A stretch of DNA of 64,000 bases from Rhodomicrobium sp. R_RK_3 (GCF_002198715.1 NZ_MWLK01000033.1:185426-249425); one strand, 5' to 3'; shown: positions 8,698-18,244, counted from the stretch's first letter. Notes: a model not told the origin generated them from the sequence alone. Made by a program: numbers and translations.

Positions 8698-9639
8698 ATG
8701 ATAAGTCCGAAGACCGACACAGTGTTCCTTGCGCGTCTGGACGCGGTGGCGTCGGATATCAACCTCCTGCTCGATACCCTTCTGTCGCCGCTGCCGGCTG
8801 ACGGTGAACGAAGCCGTCCCGCGCGGCTGCTCGAGGTCATGCGCTATGCAAGCTTGGATGGCGGAAAACGCTTGCGCCCGTTTTTGGTAGTCGAAACAGC
8901 CGCGCTGTTCAACATTCCTCGCGAACGTGCCTTAACGGTCGGGGCGGCGCTGGAATGCGTGCATTGCTATTCGCTGGTGCATGACGACCTGCCCGCGATG
9001 GACAATGATCCGCTGCGGCGGGGCCGTCCCACCGCCCATATCGCCTTCGACGAAGCGACCGCGATCCTGGCGGGCGACGGCCTGCTGACCTTTGCCTTCG
9101 ATATCCTCGCGCGCCCCGACGCCCATCCCGATGCGGGCGTCCGGATCGAGCTGGTGCGGGCGCTGTCGCGCGCGGCCGGGCTCGGCGGCATGGCGGGCGG
9201 GCAGATGCTTGACCTCGCCGCGGAAGGGCGTTTCGGCGATGGCAAGCCGCTGCCGCTCACGGCCGAGGAAATCGCCACGCTTCAGGCCATGAAGACCGGG
9301 GCGCTGCTGCATTTCGCCTGTATCGCCGGCCCGATGCTGGCGCAGGCTCCGGCGGCACAGCGCGAAGCCCTGCATCGCTTCGGCACCGTGCTCGGCCAGG
9401 CTTTCCAGATTGCCGACGACCTGCTCGACGTCGAGGGCGACGCGGCGACGGTTGGCAAAGCGACGGGCAAGGATGCCGCGCTCGGCAAGGCGACGCTCGT
9501 CAGCGTGCTGGGCGTCCCTGCGGCGAAAGAGCGCCTCGCGATGCTGCTTGCGGAAGCCGAAGCCGCCCTGGCGCCGTTCGGCGACAATGCCAAATGGCTC
9601 AAGTCCGCCGCCCGCTTCATCGCCGAGCGGGACAGCTAG
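8698..9639 (+). CDS. ispA: Polyprenyl synthetase, probable farnesyl diphosphate synthase (IspA-type)
   Basis: A 313-residue trans-isoprenyl diphosphate synthase. The first Asp-rich motif (HDDLPAMDNDPLRRGRPT near residue 97) and second (QIADDLLDVEGD near residue 238) are intact. The residues before the first motif (CVHCYSLV) match short-chain FPP synthases of the IspA type rather than CrtE geranylgeranyl synthases, which usually carry a threonine-alanine pair there. It would supply C15 diphosphate to HpnD/C/E and to longer prenyl chains for bacteriochlorophyll. It is divergent from hpnN. Product chain length is inferred, so CrtE cannot be excluded. Confidence 0.8.
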   Translation: MISPKTDTVFLARLDAVASDINLLLDTLLSPLPADGERSRPARLLEVMRYASLDGGKRLRPFLVVETAALFNIPRERALTVGAALECVHCYSLVHDDLPAMDNDPLRRGRPTAHIAFDEATAILAGDGLLTFAFDILARPDAHPDAGVRIELVRALSRAAGLGGMAGGQMLDLAAEGRFGDGKPLPLTAEEIATLQAMKTGALLHFACIAGPMLAQAPAAQREALHRFGTVLGQAFQIADDLLDVEGDAATVGKATGKDAALGKATLVSVLGVPAAKERLAMLLAEAEAALAPFGDNAKWLKSAARFIAERDS

Positions 9640-9985
9640 AGGCCTTCGATTCGTTCGTCAGATAAGGGAATTTTCTGGCTTCCAGCGGCTTAGGCAGCGG
9701 CGTGGTGTGGCGCTGGCATGGCTGGATGTCATGCCGGAAGGGTATGCGCATGACCGCTGCCCCCTCCCACGAGGCCAATCAGAGATTGCAGACACTGCAC
9801 TGATTCGCCGAAAATTGAATGATTGCGATCACGTCTTTGTTTTCACGGGAACAATCCTAGGCGCCGGGGGCTAAGCAAGGGCTTTTGCTGGCACTCCTAC
9901 TTTTGCTCGTCTGCCTTCAAAAGAGTGAAGCCGTTATACTTCCGGCCTTGTGGGAAGTGGGTGAAACGGATTGAAGGCGTCTCCC
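9640..9985. other. 346-nt intergenic region
   Basis: No coding frame, RNA gene or repeat was recognised here. The only possible signal is a TTATAC hexamer near 9930 that could be the -10 of a promoter for the downstream acetyltransferase-like gene. Support for it is weak. Confidence 0.4.
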
Positions 9986-11203
9986 ATGAGCGATGTTGTT
10001 TTCAGTACGCTACAAGATCATGCAATACTCCCCCGGGACGATTTGGCGTCCCAAAACTTCCATCTCGAAGTCCTGACACGAGAAGAATTGGTCCAACACC
10101 CGCATTGGGCGCGGGCCTTTGCCAATGAACGCAAGGACCACCGCTATTTCGAGCTGGTCGAGGACACGCTCCACCCCGAATTCGACTACCGCTATTTCGC
10201 CGTCCAGGACGAGCGCGGCACGGTGCGCGCGGTGCAGCCCTTCTTCATTCATGACCAGGACATGCTCGCCGGCACCGGACCGTGGGTGCGCAAACTCGCC
10301 GATCTCACCCGCCGGATCTGGCCGCGATTCCTGCTGATGCGCACGCTGATGGTCGGCTGCGCAGCGGGCGAGGGTCATCTCGACAGCAGCGAATTGCCCA
10401 GCGACAGGGTCGCCCAACTCCTCGCCGAGGGCATGGCGGCGCATGCCAAGCGCCTCGGGGCCAAGCTGATCGTCATGAAAGAATTCCCAGCGGCCGATCG
10501 CGGCGCCCTGCAATGCATGCTGGAGCACGGCTATACCCGCGTGCCCAGCCTGCCGATGACGCGCGTCGGCATCGAATATTCCAGCTTCGAGGAATATATG
10601 ACGAAGGTGCTGAGCGGGAACATGCGCTCGAACCTGCGGAAGAAGTTCAAGGCCTCCAAGCGGCTGGCCTCGCTCGAGATGAGCGCCCTGCGCGACGTGT
10701 CCCCCATCATCGACCAGGTCTATCCGCTCTATCTCGCCGTCTATGAGCGCTCGGCGCTGCGTTTCGAAAAGCTGACCAAGGATTATCTCTGCGGCATCGG
10801 CCGCCGGATGCCCGACCGGGTGCGCTTCTTCGTCTGGCGGCGCGGCGAGCAGATCGTTGCCTTCGCCATGTGCATGGTCGACGGCGATTCGGTGGTCTCG
10901 GAATATATCGGCTTCGACTATGAATACGCCTTCGATCTGAACCTGTATTTCATCGTCGTGCGCGACGTGATGGCCTGGTCGATCGCCAACCGCTACCAGA
11001 ATTACCGCAACACCGCCGTCAATTACGAGCCCAAGCTGCATATGCGCTATCTGCTCGATCCGCTCGACCTCTATGTCAGGCACACGAGCCCGGCGGCGAA
11101 TTTCGTCCTGAAATACGCGCTCCCCCTGATGGAGCCGACCCGCTACGACAAGGTTCTGAAGCGCTTCCCCAACTATTCCGAGCTTTGGCCGCCGAAAAGT
11201 TAG
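9986..11203 (+). CDS. GNAT/FemAB-like acyltransferase (BioF2-like domain)
   Basis: A 405-residue soluble protein resembling the GNAT acyltransferases that carry a FemAB/BioF2-like fold. Visible features are a basic stretch NMRSNLRKKFKASKRL near residue 210, as in that family, followed by a C-terminal GNAT-like half (VRFFVWRRGEQIVAFAMCMV, then YEYAFDLNLYFIVVRDVMAW). Neither the acyl donor nor the acceptor can be told from sequence. ATG at 9986 is preferred; a TTG 15 nt upstream in the same frame is a weaker alternative. It stands alone, downstream of the prenyl synthase, with a long gap before and after. Confidence 0.6.
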   Translation: MSDVVFSTLQDHAILPRDDLASQNFHLEVLTREELVQHPHWARAFANERKDHRYFELVEDTLHPEFDYRYFAVQDERGTVRAVQPFFIHDQDMLAGTGPWVRKLADLTRRIWPRFLLMRTLMVGCAAGEGHLDSSELPSDRVAQLLAEGMAAHAKRLGAKLIVMKEFPAADRGALQCMLEHGYTRVPSLPMTRVGIEYSSFEEYMTKVLSGNMRSNLRKKFKASKRLASLEMSALRDVSPIIDQVYPLYLAVYERSALRFEKLTKDYLCGIGRRMPDRVRFFVWRRGEQIVAFAMCMVDGDSVVSEYIGFDYEYAFDLNLYFIVVRDVMAWSIANRYQNYRNTAVNYEPKLHMRYLLDPLDLYVRHTSPAANFVLKYALPLMEPTRYDKVLKRFPNYSELWPPKS

Positions 11204-11556
11204 AGCGGCGCCGGCAAAGCCCCCCCTTGTCCCGAAGACCGCAAAGCGGTGAGCCGGGACCCAATGGCCGATTGGCAATTGCCGCGGTGAGAGCCGATGC
11301 GAGTAGGTCCCGGCTCCACCGCCGGGGCAACGGAGAGATTTTCAGTTCACAGATTTCACACTGTCGGCGGCCTTCCCTCGCCCTTCCCCTTTGCGTCAAA
11401 ATCGGACCATGCGCCGCAAGAACGGCGAAGCGGTCCGGAGAATTGATCGTCACAGTGAAAGCGCCGGGTAAGGCAATCCGGGCTATGTGTTCCAGAGGCC
11501 GCCCTTGATCCGCCCGGATACGGATCGTGCGTTCGTTATTTGTCGAGGAGCTTGTG
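11204..11556. repeat. Intergenic inverted repeat upstream of cydA
   Basis: This 353-nt gap holds an imperfect palindrome at about 11246-11321. Arms GAGCCGGGACC (11251-11261) and GGTCCCGGCTC (11306-11316) are perfect over 11 bp and extend to about 16 bp with one bulged base. Similar CCCGG-rich palindromes are common intergenic repeats in Hyphomicrobiales. No FNR-type site was recognised upstream of cydA. Confidence 0.5.
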
Positions 11557-12933
11557 GTGGAACTCGACCCTGTCATGCTCGCGCGCATCCAGTTCGCGTT
11601 CACCATCATCTTTCACATTATCTTTCCCACCTTCACCATCGGCCTGTCCGCCTATATCGCCACCTTATGCGTGATGTGGATGCGCACCGGCCTTGAGCGC
11701 TACCGCAGCCTCGCCCGCTTCTGGACCAAGATCTTCGCCGTCTCCTTCGCCATGGGCGTGGTGTCGGGGATCGTGCTTTCCTACCAGTTCGGTACCAATT
11801 GGAGCCGCTTCTCGGTGGTCACCGGCAATGTCATCGGCCCGATGATCGGCTATGAGGTGATGGTCGCCTTCTTCCTCGAGGCGACCTTCCTCGGCGTGCT
11901 GCTGTTCGGCTGGGACCGGGTGCCGCCCTGGCTGCACACCATGGCCGCGATCATCGTCGCGACGGGCACGCTGCTCTCCTCTTTCACGATCCTGTCGGCG
12001 AATAGCTGGATGCAGACCCCGGCCGGCTTCGAGATGCGCGACGGCATCGCCTTTCCGGTCGACTGGCTCGCCATCATTTTCAATCCGAGCTTCCCCTACC
12101 GCCTCGCCCATATGGTGACCGCCGCCTATCTGACGACCTCCTTCGTCGTGCTCGCCGTCGGCGCGCGCTATCTGCTCTCCGGCCAGCAGCTCGATCACGG
12201 CCGCACCATGCTGCGCATGGGCGTCGGCTTCGCCGCCATCGTCGCACCGCTCCAACTCTTCATCGGCGACCAGCACGGCCTGAACACGCTCAAGCACCAG
12301 CCGCTGAAGATCGCCGCCATCGAGGCGCATTGGGACGGCAGCAAGCCCGGCGACCTCGTGCTGTTCGCCTGGCCCGACGAGAAAACCGAAAGCAACCGCT
12401 TCGCCATCACCATCCCCAACGGCGCCGCGCTGCTGCTGACCCATAGTTGGGACGGCCTGTTCCCCGGCCTGAAAAGCGTACCGCCGGAGGACCGCCCGCC
12501 GGTGCTGCCGCCCTTCTTCGCCTTCCGCATCATGGTCGGCATCGGGCTTTTGATGATCGCGGCGGCGTGGTGCGGCCTGATCTTGTGGCGGCGCGGCGAC
12601 CTGTTCAACACCCGCTGGTATCTCTGGCCGCTGAAACATGCCTGGTGGACCGGCTTCGTCGCGGTGATCTGCGGCTGGGTCGTCACCGAGACCGGCCGTC
12701 AGCCCTGGGTCGCCTACGGCATCCTGCGCACCGGCGACGCCGCCTCGCCGGTCGCGGTCAATGCCGTCGCCACCTCGCTGGTGCTGTTCGTCATCGTGTA
12801 CAGCATCGTCTTCGCCATGGGCATCTACTACATCAACCGGCTGATCACGCGCGGTCCGGACGATCCCCTGGTCGAGCAGGCCGGACGGGCGGCGCCGGTG
12901 CCCTCGATGTCGGCGCGCGGGGGTGCCGGATGA
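11557..12933 (+). CDS. cydA: Cytochrome bd-type quinol oxidase subunit I
   Basis: About 458 residues, the haem-bearing subunit of a quinol:O2 oxidoreductase in the cytoplasmic membrane. ARIQFAFTIIFHIIFPTFTI at the N-terminus and the diagnostic GWVVTETGRQPWVAYG near residue 380 are present. The protein is shorter than the E. coli enzyme (522), with a short Q-loop, which fits the cyanide-insensitive (CIO) subgroup. The GTG at 11557 follows GAGGAG; GTG codons at 11554 and 11527 are alternatives. It forms an operon with cydB 32 nt downstream. In a phototroph it would take excess quinol electrons and scavenge O2. Confidence 0.9.
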   Translation: MELDPVMLARIQFAFTIIFHIIFPTFTIGLSAYIATLCVMWMRTGLERYRSLARFWTKIFAVSFAMGVVSGIVLSYQFGTNWSRFSVVTGNVIGPMIGYEVMVAFFLEATFLGVLLFGWDRVPPWLHTMAAIIVATGTLLSSFTILSANSWMQTPAGFEMRDGIAFPVDWLAIIFNPSFPYRLAHMVTAAYLTTSFVVLAVGARYLLSGQQLDHGRTMLRMGVGFAAIVAPLQLFIGDQHGLNTLKHQPLKIAAIEAHWDGSKPGDLVLFAWPDEKTESNRFAITIPNGAALLLTHSWDGLFPGLKSVPPEDRPPVLPPFFAFRIMVGIGLLMIAAAWCGLILWRRGDLFNTRWYLWPLKHAWWTGFVAVICGWVVTETGRQPWVAYGILRTGDAASPVAVNAVATSLVLFVIVYSIVFAMGIYYINRLITRGPDDPLVEQAGRAAPVPSMSARGGAG

Positions 12934-12965
12934 TATCTCAGTCCCCAAGCCAATGAGGCCGTGCG

Positions 12966-13967
12966 ATGGAAGCCTATCTGCCGATCATCTGGGCCGGGAT
13001 CATCGGCTTTGCCGTGGCGATGTATGTCATTCTCGACGGCTTCGATCTCGGCATCGGCATCCTGTTCCCCTTCGCCGCGACCGAGCAGGAGCGCGACCTG
13101 ATGATGAACTCGGTCGCCCCCTTCTGGGATGGCAACGAGACCTGGCTGGTCTTCGGCGGCGCCGGGATGCTGGTCGCCTTCCCCCGCGCCTACTCGATCA
13201 TCCTGCCGGCGATGTATCTGCCGGTCATCATCATGCTGCTGTCGCTGGTGTTCCGGGGCGTCGCCTTCGAATTCCGCTGGCTCGGCGTCACCGCGAAACG
13301 CTGGAGCGTGCCCTTCGCCGCCGGCTCGATCCTGGCGGCCTTCTGCCAGGGGCTGATCCTCGGCGGCCTGATCCAGGGCGTCAAGGTCGAGAACGGCGCC
13401 TTCGCCGGCGGCACATTCGACTGGCTGACGCCCTTCTCCTTGCTCTGCGGCTGTAGCCTCGTTTGCGGCTACGCCCTACTCGGCGCGACGTGGCTGATCA
13501 TGAAGACCGATGGCGCCATCGAGGATCGCGCCCGCGACCATGCCAAGACCCTGCTCGCCGTGATGCTGATTTTCATGGCCATCGTCAGCGTCTGGACGCC
13601 TCTCGCCATCGACCGCATCGCCGAGCGCTGGTTCACCTTGCCCAACTTCCTCTTCGTCTGGTGGATCCCCGCTGCGACCGCGCTCGTCGCCTTCGCCACC
13701 TGGCGCTGGCTGGAGACGGGCCGCGAGGCCCTGCCCTTCATCGGCACGATCATGCTGTTCCTGCTCGGTTTTCTCGGACTGGTGGTGTCGAGCTTCCCTT
13801 ATCTCGTGCCGCCCTCGCTGACGATCTGGGACACCGCCGCCGCCCCCGCCACCCAGATTTTCATGCTGATGGGCGCGCTGATCATGTTCCCGATCATCAT
13901 CGGCTACACCATCTTCGTGTACTGGACCTTCGGCGGGAAGGTAGGAGAAGGCGAGGGCTATCATTGA
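12966..13967 (+). CDS. cydB: Cytochrome bd-type quinol oxidase subunit II
   Basis: A 333-residue integral membrane partner of CydA. The family opening is evident (LPIIWAGIIGFAVAMYVILD then GFDLGIG), as is NSVAPFWDGNETWLVFGG near residue 45. Eight to nine hydrophobic helices run to the end. It is cotranscribed with cydA. No small CydX-like gene was recognised after it; the next 236 nt hold a palindromic element and the start of an MFS gene. Confidence 0.9.
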   Translation: MEAYLPIIWAGIIGFAVAMYVILDGFDLGIGILFPFAATEQERDLMMNSVAPFWDGNETWLVFGGAGMLVAFPRAYSIILPAMYLPVIIMLLSLVFRGVAFEFRWLGVTAKRWSVPFAAGSILAAFCQGLILGGLIQGVKVENGAFAGGTFDWLTPFSLLCGCSLVCGYALLGATWLIMKTDGAIEDRARDHAKTLLAVMLIFMAIVSVWTPLAIDRIAERWFTLPNFLFVWWIPAATALVAFATWRWLETGREALPFIGTIMLFLLGFLGLVVSSFPYLVPPSLTIWDTAAAPATQIFMLMGALIMFPIIIGYTIFVYWTFGGKVGEGEGYH

Positions 13968-13983
13968 TATCCGTCCCGCCATT

Positions 13984-14096
13984 TTCGTAATCCTCGCGAA
14001 GGTGGGGACCCAGCACGCCGCAGCCTAAGCGGTTGGTCTGAAAGCTAATTTCGAGTTTGTTATTACTGGATCCCCGCCTTCGCGGGGATTTCGTCT
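13984..14096. repeat. Dispersed palindromic intergenic element, copy 2
   Basis: A 113-nt element in the same orientation as copy 3 (19823) and inverted relative to copy 4 (37297). Its right end carries the hairpin ATCCCCGC-cttc-GCGGGGAT followed by TTCGTCTT, and its left end is the matching degenerate arm. The interior shares GCCGCAGCCTA and TTCGAGTTTG with copy 3. Confidence 0.75.
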
Positions 14097-14203
14097 TAAG
14101 TGGTCGCCAGTTGCTTTCGTCCTCACCGGCACCGACATAGGCTGGGCCGCCGCCCTTTAGGCCCCACGAACACCAACCACCACCGAACGGAAACGCCCGC
14201 CTC

Positions 14204-15646
14204 ATGAGCACCGCCCTTCCCGCGCCTTGCGACGAAGCGTTGGCCGCGGGCACGCAGCCCTGCTTCAATCCGCATCCGCGCGCCACGCTCGCCGCAACCA
14301 TCCTCGGATCGAGCGTCGCCTTCATCGACGGCTCGGTCATCAATGTCGCCCTGCCCGCCCTGGCGCGCGACCTCGGCGCGGGGCCGTCCGGCCTCTCTTG
14401 GACCATCAATGCCTATCTGCTGCCGCTCGGCGCGCTGATCCTGCTCGGCGGCGCGGCCGGGGACCATTTCGGACGCCGCCGCCTGTTCCTGATCGGCCTC
14501 GCGATCTTCACCACCGCATCGCTCCTATGCGCGATCGCCCCGAGCCTGAACTGGCTGCTGATCGGACGCGGGCTGCAAGGGCTCGGCGCGGCGATGCTGA
14601 TGCCGAACAGCCTCGCCATTCTCGGCGCGTCGTTCACCGGCGAGGCGCGCGGCGCCGCCATCGGCAGTTGGGCGGCCGTCGGCGCGCTGGCCGGGGCGCT
14701 CGGCCCGCTGCTCGGCGGCTGGCTGGTCGACGGCATCGGCTGGCGCACGATCTTCCTGCTCAACGTCCCGATCGCGGCAGCGGCGGCCTATCTGGCCTGG
14801 GCCTATGTCCTCGAGAGCAGAGACCATCGCGGTTCCCGCCCGTTGGATTGGACGGGCGCCGCATTGGCGACCGCCGGGCTCGGCCTGCTCACCTGGGCGC
14901 TGACCTCGGCATCGGAGGCCGATGCCGCGACGGCGCCATTGTGGGGCGCGGCGGCGGCCGGCTTTGCCCTGCTGGCCGGCTTCATCTGGCTGGAGGGGAA
15001 GCGCGGCGACCAGGCGATCATGCCGCTCGCCATGTTCGCGACCCCGGCCTTCATCGGCCTGACCCTATTCACCTTCTTCCTCTACGGCGCCCTCGGCGGA
15101 CTCATCGTGCTGCTGCCGTTCCTGCTGATAAAAATCGAGAACTGGCCCGCGCTCTCGGCGGGGGCGGCGCTGCTGCCCTTGCCGATCCTGATCGGCTGCG
15201 GCTCGCGGATGATGGGGCAGTTGACGGGCCGCTATGGCGGACGCCTGCCGCTGGCCATCGGCTCCGCCATCGTGGCCATCGGGCTTCTGCAATATGCCTG
15301 GATCGGCCAGAGCGGCATCGATTACTGGTCGCAGATTTTTCCGGCAACGGTCATTGTCGGGATCGGCATGGGCATCAGCGTCGCGCCGCTGACCACGACG
15401 GTGATCGGCTCGGTCGATGCGGACCACGTCGGCGCGGCCTCGGGGTTCAACAGCGCCGTGGCGCGCATCGCCGGGCTGATCGCGACGGCGCTGTTGGGTT
15501 TCGTCTTTGCGCTGGAGGCGTCTCCGGAGGCCTTCCTCGCGGGCTTTCGGACGGCGGCATTGATCGGCGCGGCGCTGGCTGCGGCAGGGGCGGTCAGCGC
15601 CTTTACGCTGATCGGCCCGACGGCGGCGAAGAACGAAACGGTGTAA
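14204..15646 (+). CDS. MFS drug-type exporter (DHA2/EmrB-QacA family)
   Basis: A 480-residue transporter with about 14 hydrophobic segments, as in the DHA2 family of proton-driven multidrug exporters. Motif A is recognisable as GDHFGRRRLF (residues about 87-96), and the N-terminal helix carries SVAFIDGSVINVALPAL with the family's D and N residues. The partner membrane-fusion protein (EmrA type) is not adjacent. The stop lies 7 nt from the convergent cobW-like gene. Substrate unknown. Confidence 0.8.
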   Translation: MSTALPAPCDEALAAGTQPCFNPHPRATLAATILGSSVAFIDGSVINVALPALARDLGAGPSGLSWTINAYLLPLGALILLGGAAGDHFGRRRLFLIGLAIFTTASLLCAIAPSLNWLLIGRGLQGLGAAMLMPNSLAILGASFTGEARGAAIGSWAAVGALAGALGPLLGGWLVDGIGWRTIFLLNVPIAAAAAYLAWAYVLESRDHRGSRPLDWTGAALATAGLGLLTWALTSASEADAATAPLWGAAAAGFALLAGFIWLEGKRGDQAIMPLAMFATPAFIGLTLFTFFLYGALGGLIVLLPFLLIKIENWPALSAGAALLPLPILIGCGSRMMGQLTGRYGGRLPLAIGSAIVAIGLLQYAWIGQSGIDYWSQIFPATVIVGIGMGISVAPLTTTVIGSVDADHVGAASGFNSAVARIAGLIATALLGFVFALEASPEAFLAGFRTAALIGAALAAAGAVSAFTLIGPTAAKNETV

Positions 15647-15652
15647 ACCGGT

Positions 15653-16675
15653 TCAGGACGCGCCGCCCTGTGCCAGCAGGTCGAGGCTGCGCTGCAGCGC
15701 GGCTTGCGAGATGTTGCGCGTGATGAAGACGATGCGCGTGGAATGGTCGGCGCTCGGCCAGGCGGCGAGGCGCACCGGCGGATGCACGATGGCCTGCACC
15801 GCATGGACCACCAGCGGACCAGCGGCCCCGCGCACATTGACGATGCCCTTCATCCGCAGCAGGTCCTTGCCGCGAAGGGACAATACCGCGTTCAGCCACT
15901 GACGCAGCGCGGCACTCTCGATCGGCGTATCGAGCGTGACGGCGAACGCCTTGATGGCGTCGTCATGGTGGCTGTGGCCGTCGCCGTGATGGTGATGGGC
16001 GCGGGAGCCGTCAAACGCCTCGGCCTTGAGCCAGCGCAACGCGCCTTCGCCGGAGCCCGAGGGCGCTTCCGGCGCGCGGTCGAAGAGATCGGCGGGTGAG
16101 ATCGCGCCGTGGAGGACGGGCACGATTTCCGCGCCCGGATTGATCCGGCGGAGGCGCTCGCTAAGAGCGGCGACGGCATCCGGTTCGACAAGATCGGCCT
16201 TCGTCAGGATCAGCACATCCGCCAGCGCGACCTGCTGACGGGCCTCGTCGAACTGGTCGAGCTGGCCCGCCGCATTCGCCGCATCGACCGTGGTGACGAC
16301 GGCGCGCAGCGTAAATTGCGAGGCAAGCGACGGCTCGGTCGCGAAAATCTGCGCGATGGCGGTCGGGTCGGCGAGGCCGGTCGTTTCGATGGCGATGCGC
16401 GAGAAGGGCGGCAGTTCGCCGCGCGCGGCTTTGGCGGTGAGGTCGGTCAGCGTATCGACGAGGTCGCCGCGCACGGTGCAGCAGATGCAGCCGCCCTGCA
16501 GCACGACGGCGTTCTCGATGGCGCTCTCGACCAGCAGATGATCGATGGCGACATCGCCGAACTCATTGATGATGACGGCCGTGTCGGCCATGCCGGGGTC
16601 GCGCAGCAGGTTGTTCAGCAGCGTAGTCTTGCCGCTGCCGAGAAACCCGGTGATGAGCGTGATCGGGATGGTCAT
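15653..16675 (-). CDS. CobW/YjiA-type G3E GTPase (metallochaperone-like)
   Basis: A 340-residue G3E-family P-loop GTPase. It shows Walker A GFLGSGKTT at residues 10-18, the metal-binding GGCICCT (CxCC) near residue 61, and TKAD for base recognition near residue 157. A histidine-rich linker (HHHHGDGHSHHDD near residue 226) precedes the CobW C-terminal domain. Such proteins act in zinc or cobalt handling. A metal cannot be chosen here. No Zur-like box was recognised upstream, where a CCCTCTCC palindrome lies instead. Confidence 0.82.
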   Translation of the reverse strand: MTIPITLITGFLGSGKTTLLNNLLRDPGMADTAVIINEFGDVAIDHLLVESAIENAVVLQGGCICCTVRGDLVDTLTDLTAKAARGELPPFSRIAIETTGLADPTAIAQIFATEPSLASQFTLRAVVTTVDAANAAGQLDQFDEARQQVALADVLILTKADLVEPDAVAALSERLRRINPGAEIVPVLHGAISPADLFDRAPEAPSGSGEGALRWLKAEAFDGSRAHHHHGDGHSHHDDAIKAFAVTLDTPIESAALRQWLNAVLSLRGKDLLRMKGIVNVRGAAGPLVVHAVQAIVHPPVRLAAWPSADHSTRIVFITRNISQAALQRSLDLLAQGGAS

Positions 16676-16715
16676 GGCCTGTTGTCCCTTATTCGTCTCC
16701 CTGCACGCAGCTTAG

Positions 16716-16828
16716 TCCCCTCTCCCTGGGGAGAGGGCTAGGGTGAGGGGTTGGTGCGTCAGCCGTGAGTCCGCAACCCCTCACCCGGCACGCTGACGCG
16801 CGCCACCCTCTCCCCAAGGGAGAGGGCC
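16716..16828. repeat. CCCTCTCCC-type imperfect palindrome
   Basis: A 113-nt palindrome between cobW and the LVIVD gene. The left arm contains CCCCTCTCCCTGGGGAGAGG and AGGGTGAGGGGTTG. The right arm contains CAACCCCTCACCC and CACCCTCTCCCC. This is a widespread intergenic repeat type in alphaproteobacteria, distinct from the CCCCGC family elsewhere in the window. Confidence 0.65.
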
Positions 16829-16880
16829 AGGCTGCGGCGACATGCGCCTCGCCGTCGTAAGCTTCGGTGCGAGAGCGAGC

Positions 16881-18116
16881 CTAAATCTCCAACTCCAGCA
16901 CATACAACCCGCCGGCATGGCGGTCGACGCAGTAGACGATGCCGGTCTCGTCGACATAGACGTCGTTGATCTGGATCGCCGGGACGCGGGAGCCGCGCGG
17001 CGCGGCGGGCACAAAAGCCGCGACCTCCTTCGGCTGCAGCGGATCGCTGGTGTCGTGCACCCGCACGCCGCCATTGAACAGCGTCGAGAACAGCAGCGTG
17101 TCGGAACGCAAGGCGGTCTCGTGCGGCGGGTTCTCATGCAGATTGTGGCAGCCGAAGCGGCCGCCCTTGCGGCCATATTCCTCGAAGGCCGGCATCGGCA
17201 GGACCGACAGCGGCACGAGATTGTCCTCCTTGCGCGCGTCGATGATCCAGGTGAGTTTCGGCCAGTCCGTGCCGTTGTCATGCACGCATTCATGCGTGAC
17301 GACGAACAGATCCCGGCTCAGCAGCGGCATGACCGTATGGGTGAAGCCGGGGAAGGGCGGGTTCGGATTGAAGGCCGAGATCACTTTCGGGCGCGCCTTG
17401 TCGGAAATGTCCATGACATAGCCGCCCCCGTCGATATAGCCGAGATAGCAGCGGTCGGGGCGCTCGGGATAGACATTGGTGTTGTGGCCGCGAAAGCCGC
17501 TGTCGATGGCGAGCCGCGTTGGGGCCGGCGCTTCGTCACCCTCGGCCGTGCCCGGCATCCACCAGCGCCCGGCCTCGACCGGCTTGGCCGGATCGCGCAC
17601 GTCGATGATGAGATAGATCTGATCGTCGAGCGGGTTGCGCGGCGTGAAATCGGCGATGCCGCCCGCGCAATGAATATAGTCGCCATCGACGAACCAGACC
17701 TGATGCACGCCGCGCGAATGCGGTCCCGAGCAGTCGAAGACGCTCACCGAGCGCGGGTTCTCCGGCACGCTGATGTCGAACAGCTCGACGCCCGCTGGGG
17801 TGAGGCCGGGTTCAAGCGTCTGGTACGCGACCGCCATCAGATTGCCGGTGGTTTCCAGCGAGTTCGAGCGCACGCGATTATGCGGCAGCTCGGTCTGCAC
17901 GACGACGCGCGGGCGGCGCGGATCGGTGACATCGACGCCGGTGAAATTCTTCGGCGGTCCCTCATGCGCCAGCCACATGATGCGGCGGCCGTCCGGCGCG
18001 GCTTGCAGCGACATGCCCTCGCCAATGCCGCCGAAGCCGGCGAGCGGATCATGGCCGATCAGGCGCATGTTCCTAATGAGATCGGGCTTCCCCGCCGAGT
18101 CGAGGTCGTTGGGCAT
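16881..18116 (-). CDS. LVIVD-repeat beta-propeller-like protein
   Basis: A 411-residue protein without an obvious signal peptide. Repeated blade-like segments end in V-D-V/I-S-P patterns: GVDVTDPRRPRVV, ELFDISVPENPRSV, LIIDVRDPAKPVEA, VMDISDKARPKVI and VHDTSDPLQPKEV. These are the hallmark of LVIVD-repeat propellers. Conserved His/Cys residues (GPHSRGVHQVWF, HTVMPLLS, THECVHDNG, GCHNLHENPPHE) suggest a metal or substrate site on the propeller axis. It lies directly downstream of the GntR gene with a TTCGAA palindrome in the gap, so it is probably a target of that regulator. The function is not known; a catabolic enzyme or binding protein is possible. Confidence 0.6.
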   Translation of the reverse strand: MPNDLDSAGKPDLIRNMRLIGHDPLAGFGGIGEGMSLQAAPDGRRIMWLAHEGPPKNFTGVDVTDPRRPRVVVQTELPHNRVRSNSLETTGNLMAVAYQTLEPGLTPAGVELFDISVPENPRSVSVFDCSGPHSRGVHQVWFVDGDYIHCAGGIADFTPRNPLDDQIYLIIDVRDPAKPVEAGRWWMPGTAEGDEAPAPTRLAIDSGFRGHNTNVYPERPDRCYLGYIDGGGYVMDISDKARPKVISAFNPNPPFPGFTHTVMPLLSRDLFVVTHECVHDNGTDWPKLTWIIDARKEDNLVPLSVLPMPAFEEYGRKGGRFGCHNLHENPPHETALRSDTLLFSTLFNGGVRVHDTSDPLQPKEVAAFVPAAPRGSRVPAIQINDVYVDETGIVYCVDRHAGGLYVLELEI

Positions 18117-18199
18117 CGGTGTCCTCCTGAGCCGCCGCGCTGAGACATGGCACCGGGCGGCTCCATGCGCTGAACGGCTTTATGATCGTTAATCTGGAG

Positions 18200-18213
18200 A
18201 ATGTTCGAACATT
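18200..18213. promoter_or_regulatory. Candidate GntR operator (AATGTTCGAACATT)
   Basis: A perfect 14-bp palindrome upstream of the LVIVD gene and just after the gntR stop. The same core recurs at 19075-19087 before gntR. Two matching copies flanking the regulator and its neighbour support an operator. Confidence 0.55.
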
Positions 18214-18244
18214 TTCGGCGAGTCAATGCACCATCCGTCTGGCG

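Noticed and set aside
13968..14203. A small cydX-like gene after cydB
   Set aside because: The gap holds the palindromic element and no short hydrophobic frame with a ribosome-binding site.
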